Assembly (NCBI GenBank): GCA_035294465.1
Contig: DATGKW010000118.1
Location: forward strand, 1-6,639
Length of the DNA: 6,639 nt
DNA from: Paraktedonobacter sp035294465
GTDB lineage: Bacteria > Chloroflexota > Ktedonobacteria > Ktedonobacterales > Ktedonobacteraceae
Direction of reading: 5' to 3'
A program made the translations under genes and the position numbers. This document shows, piece by piece, positions 5,164 to 6,639 of the stretch; the stretch's first letter is position 1; each line of letters starts with the position of its first letter. The notes below the pieces were generated by a model, which saw nothing but the letters and a program-made list of their open reading frames with translations, was not told the origin of the DNA and did no database searches.

Positions 5164-6081
5164 TCAGCCTGGAATGCGCAAGCGAGCTACCAGCACCGGC
5201 GGGATTTCATGATAGCTGGCCCAACTCAGCATACGACCGATTTGCGAACCATCGTGCGGATAATTGAAGGCCGGTTCTTCCAATCCATCCAGGACAAGAC
5301 CAGCACGGAAGCAAGCATTAAAGAGAACATGCAGGGGACGATCAAAGTAATAATGAGGAACAGGCTGACCAACCATAGCAATGCCTTTTTGAGGGTGAGA
5401 GGAGAGATACTTCGCAACTTTGACTGAATAGGTCGTAACAAGCTCACCGTCAACCGTCGTCTCCTCAGCGCAGAGAGCAGTCCCAGCGTGGTTGAAGCTG
5501 GGATGGCAGAGAGAGAATACAAAGCGCCCGCCGGGTTTGACGACCTGGCGAATGCCGCGCATCAGCGGATCAATCTCAGCCATGTCCATAATCGCCTGGT
5601 TGCAGACGGCAGCATCGAAGCGTTGGAGGCCGAGAGCGACGATCTGGTCCTCGCGGGTAGCATCGACGAGGCAATATTCGATCAGATCGGCATGCTCAGT
5701 AGTACGTGTACGGGCGCGTTCAAGGAGTTGGGCGCTGAAGTCGGTGGCTATGACGTGAACTCCAAGCCTGGCTATGTGACGAGCGAAGACGCCGTTCCCA
5801 CAAGCAATTTCCAGCACCGTCTCACCCGGTCGCAAGTTGAGCAGGCGCTCACTCGCGGGATTGACGAGAATGCTCTGGAAATCATTGCCATCGCGCATTC
5901 TGTCATCCCAAAACGTGGCATTCTGATTCCAAATGTTGCGCGTTTCTTCATTCAGATCAGGAATCGGGGAAGTGTTCTCAGTAGCCATTGTGGCGTTTTC
6001 CTTTCTGGTAGAAAACAAAGCAGATCTGCTAGCACTGGTGACCCTTAGCGATTTTTCCGCTGTCCCATCAATTTCGGACAT
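5164..6081 (-). CDS. Class I SAM-dependent methyltransferase
   Basis: The 305-residue protein carries a Methyltransf_11/25-type Rossmann fold. Motif I EIACGNGVFA is at 91-100, the acidic end of strand 2 is Asp114 in IATDFS, the motif IV-like segment FDAAVCNQAIMDM is at 155-167, the KPGG turn is at 182-185, and the FSLCHPSF block at 189-196 is typical of a group of small-molecule methyltransferases. The C-terminal part (about 197-305) probably shapes the substrate pocket. The substrate cannot be inferred. The start at 6081 is preferred because GAGAGGAG (6095-6088) sits 6 bases upstream. The first 40 residues are Ser/Thr-rich and low in complexity, and the family domain begins near residue 42, so an in-frame ATG at 5988 (274 residues, weak AAAGGA about 10 bases upstream) is the main alternative. 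The gene overlaps the upstream ATPase gene by 14 bases, implying translational coupling. Confidence 0.88.
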   Translation of the reverse strand: MSEIDGTAEKSLRVTSASRSALFSTRKENATMATENTSPIPDLNEETRNIWNQNATFWDDRMRDGNDFQSILVNPASERLLNLRPGETVLEIACGNGVFARHIARLGVHVIATDFSAQLLERARTRTTEHADLIEYCLVDATREDQIVALGLQRFDAAVCNQAIMDMAEIDPLMRGIRQVVKPGGRFVFSLCHPSFNHAGTALCAEETTVDGELVTTYSVKVAKYLSSHPQKGIAMVGQPVPHYYFDRPLHVLFNACFRAGLVLDGLEEPAFNYPHDGSQIGRMLSWASYHEIPPVLVARLRIPG

Positions 6082-6639
6082 GTGCGGCTCCTCTCGCTTC
6101 CTCATTGCTCACACTCATTTCGGCTAGCCAGATATGGGTAGCTCGTGGCGAGCGCAAACGCACCACCCTAAGATGTGTATATTCTGGCTGGCTCGTGAGT
6201 TCGGTATAGCTGCGCCGGTTCTTACGATGGGTCCGCAGCGCCCACAGGAGAATAGAATCTCTGCTGAAAAGCGCTTCTTTCAGTCGCTCGCGATTGCCGT
6301 TCCATAACTCTTCACGCGAGAGGATACGGGTAAATGTGCGATAGAGCAGACGCGTCATAACTACCCACAGGTTGTAATCCAGCCATACAACAGTGTCCGC
6401 TCGGCCCCAGGTAAGATCACGCACTTTGCTGTAGTTGCCATCAACAACCCAGGCATCGCCACCCAGCGCACTATCCACGCGCTCGCGGAAGACCGAGAGT
6501 GAGGCCATCGTCCAATTTGGCTCCCAATGCAGGGAATCTAGCTCTACTGAAGGTATACCCAGCAGTGCGCCGAGTCGACGCGCCAGGGTTGTCTTACCCG
6601 ATCCCGAAGTGCCTACCACGACGATGCGCCTCGCCTTGA
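6068..6639 (-). CDS. P-loop adenylate-kinase-like AAA ATPase (5' end cut by window edge)
   Basis: About 189 residues are visible. The frame is open through the right edge (KARRIVVVGTSGSGKTT), so the true start lies just outside, perhaps only a few residues away; the in-frame GTG at 6619 falls inside the first beta strand and is not a likely start. The Walker A motif GTSGSGKTT is followed by ELDSLHWEPNW, then WVVDGNYSKVRDLTWGRAD, a Walker B-like strand TVVWLDY, an Arg-rich lid region with RLLYRTFTR and ELWNGNRERLKEALF, and the tail element RVVRLRSPRATHIWL. This order marks the small nucleotide-kinase-like family often annotated as adenylate kinase or topology modulation protein FlaR-like. True phosphoryl acceptors are unknown, so the older names should not be read as function. 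The gene overlaps the next gene downstream by 14 bases, and the two likely form one operon. Confidence 0.85.
   Translation of the reverse strand, partial: KARRIVVVGTSGSGKTTLARRLGALLGIPSVELDSLHWEPNWTMASLSVFRERVDSALGGDAWVVDGNYSKVRDLTWGRADTVVWLDYNLWVVMTRLLYRTFTRILSREELWNGNRERLKEALFSRDSILLWALRTHRKNRRSYTELTSQPEYTHLRVVRLRSPRATHIWLAEMSVSNEEARGAAHVRN
6088..6095 (-). promoter_or_regulatory. Shine-Dalgarno site of the methyltransferase inside the ATPase gene
   Basis: GAGAGGAG reads from 6095 to 6088 on the minus strand, 6 bases before the ATG at 6081, and lies within the last codons of the ATPase gene. It supports the 305-residue start and coupled translation of the pair. Confidence 0.6.

Noticed and set aside
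4978..5427. 149-codon plus-strand frame with possible starts at 4978 or 5011
   Set aside because: More than half of it is antisense to the well-supported SAM methyltransferase, it has no properly spaced ribosome binding site, and its translation shows no recognisable domain.
5488..6048. 186-codon plus-strand frame
   Set aside because: It is entirely antisense to the methyltransferase, whose motifs are clear; it is a shadow frame.
1..6639. CRISPR array, tRNA, insertion sequence or defence island
   Set aside because: No regularly spaced repeats, cloverleaf-like segments, transposase or defence-protein motifs were seen on either strand.

Overview
The window is ordinary chromosomal bacterial DNA of roughly balanced base composition. 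It holds six clear protein genes, one small unrecognised gene, one gene remnant, and a few residues of a gene running in from the left edge. The gene mix, the Ser/Thr-rich lipoprotein linker, the sparse gene packing and the codon style suggest a large-genome soil bacterium, possibly Chloroflexota of the Ktedonobacteria type. That placement is an inference from general character; no marker gene here settles it.

Left part (1-2390): after the tail of an upstream gene and a 430-base leader comes a 3-hydroxyacyl-CoA (3-hydroxybutyryl-CoA) dehydrogenase on the + strand. It runs head-on into a minus-strand THUMP/SAM RNA methyltransferase of the THUMPD3/Trm14 kind. The two stop codons overlap and no terminator hairpin lies between them.

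Middle part (2391-4350): a divergent intergenic region carries a promoter for each side, a 9-bp inverted repeat next to or overlapping both, and a further palindrome. It drives the methyltransferase leftward, probably from a leaderless transcript, and a secreted type 1 copper (cupredoxin) lipoprotein rightward. Downstream of the cupredoxin is an RNA-structure-rich spacer with mutually exclusive stems, then a small acidic helical protein of unknown function closed by a strong intrinsic terminator. Directly after that terminator lies the C-terminal third of an alpha/beta hydrolase without its nucleophile half, most likely a pseudogene. A perfect 14-bp hairpin closes that side.

Right part (4355-6639): three minus-strand genes. 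A P-loop adenylate-kinase-like ATPase, cut by the right edge, overlaps by 14 bases a class I SAM-dependent methyltransferase, and the two probably form a translationally coupled pair. After a 287-base gap comes a cytoplasmic YceI-family lipocalin-like protein with a textbook ribosome binding site.

I see no CRISPR array, tRNA, rRNA, insertion sequence or defence system. The observations most worth following are non-coding: the inverted-repeat-controlled divergent region, the competing RNA stems after the cupredoxin gene, and the leaderless promoter.
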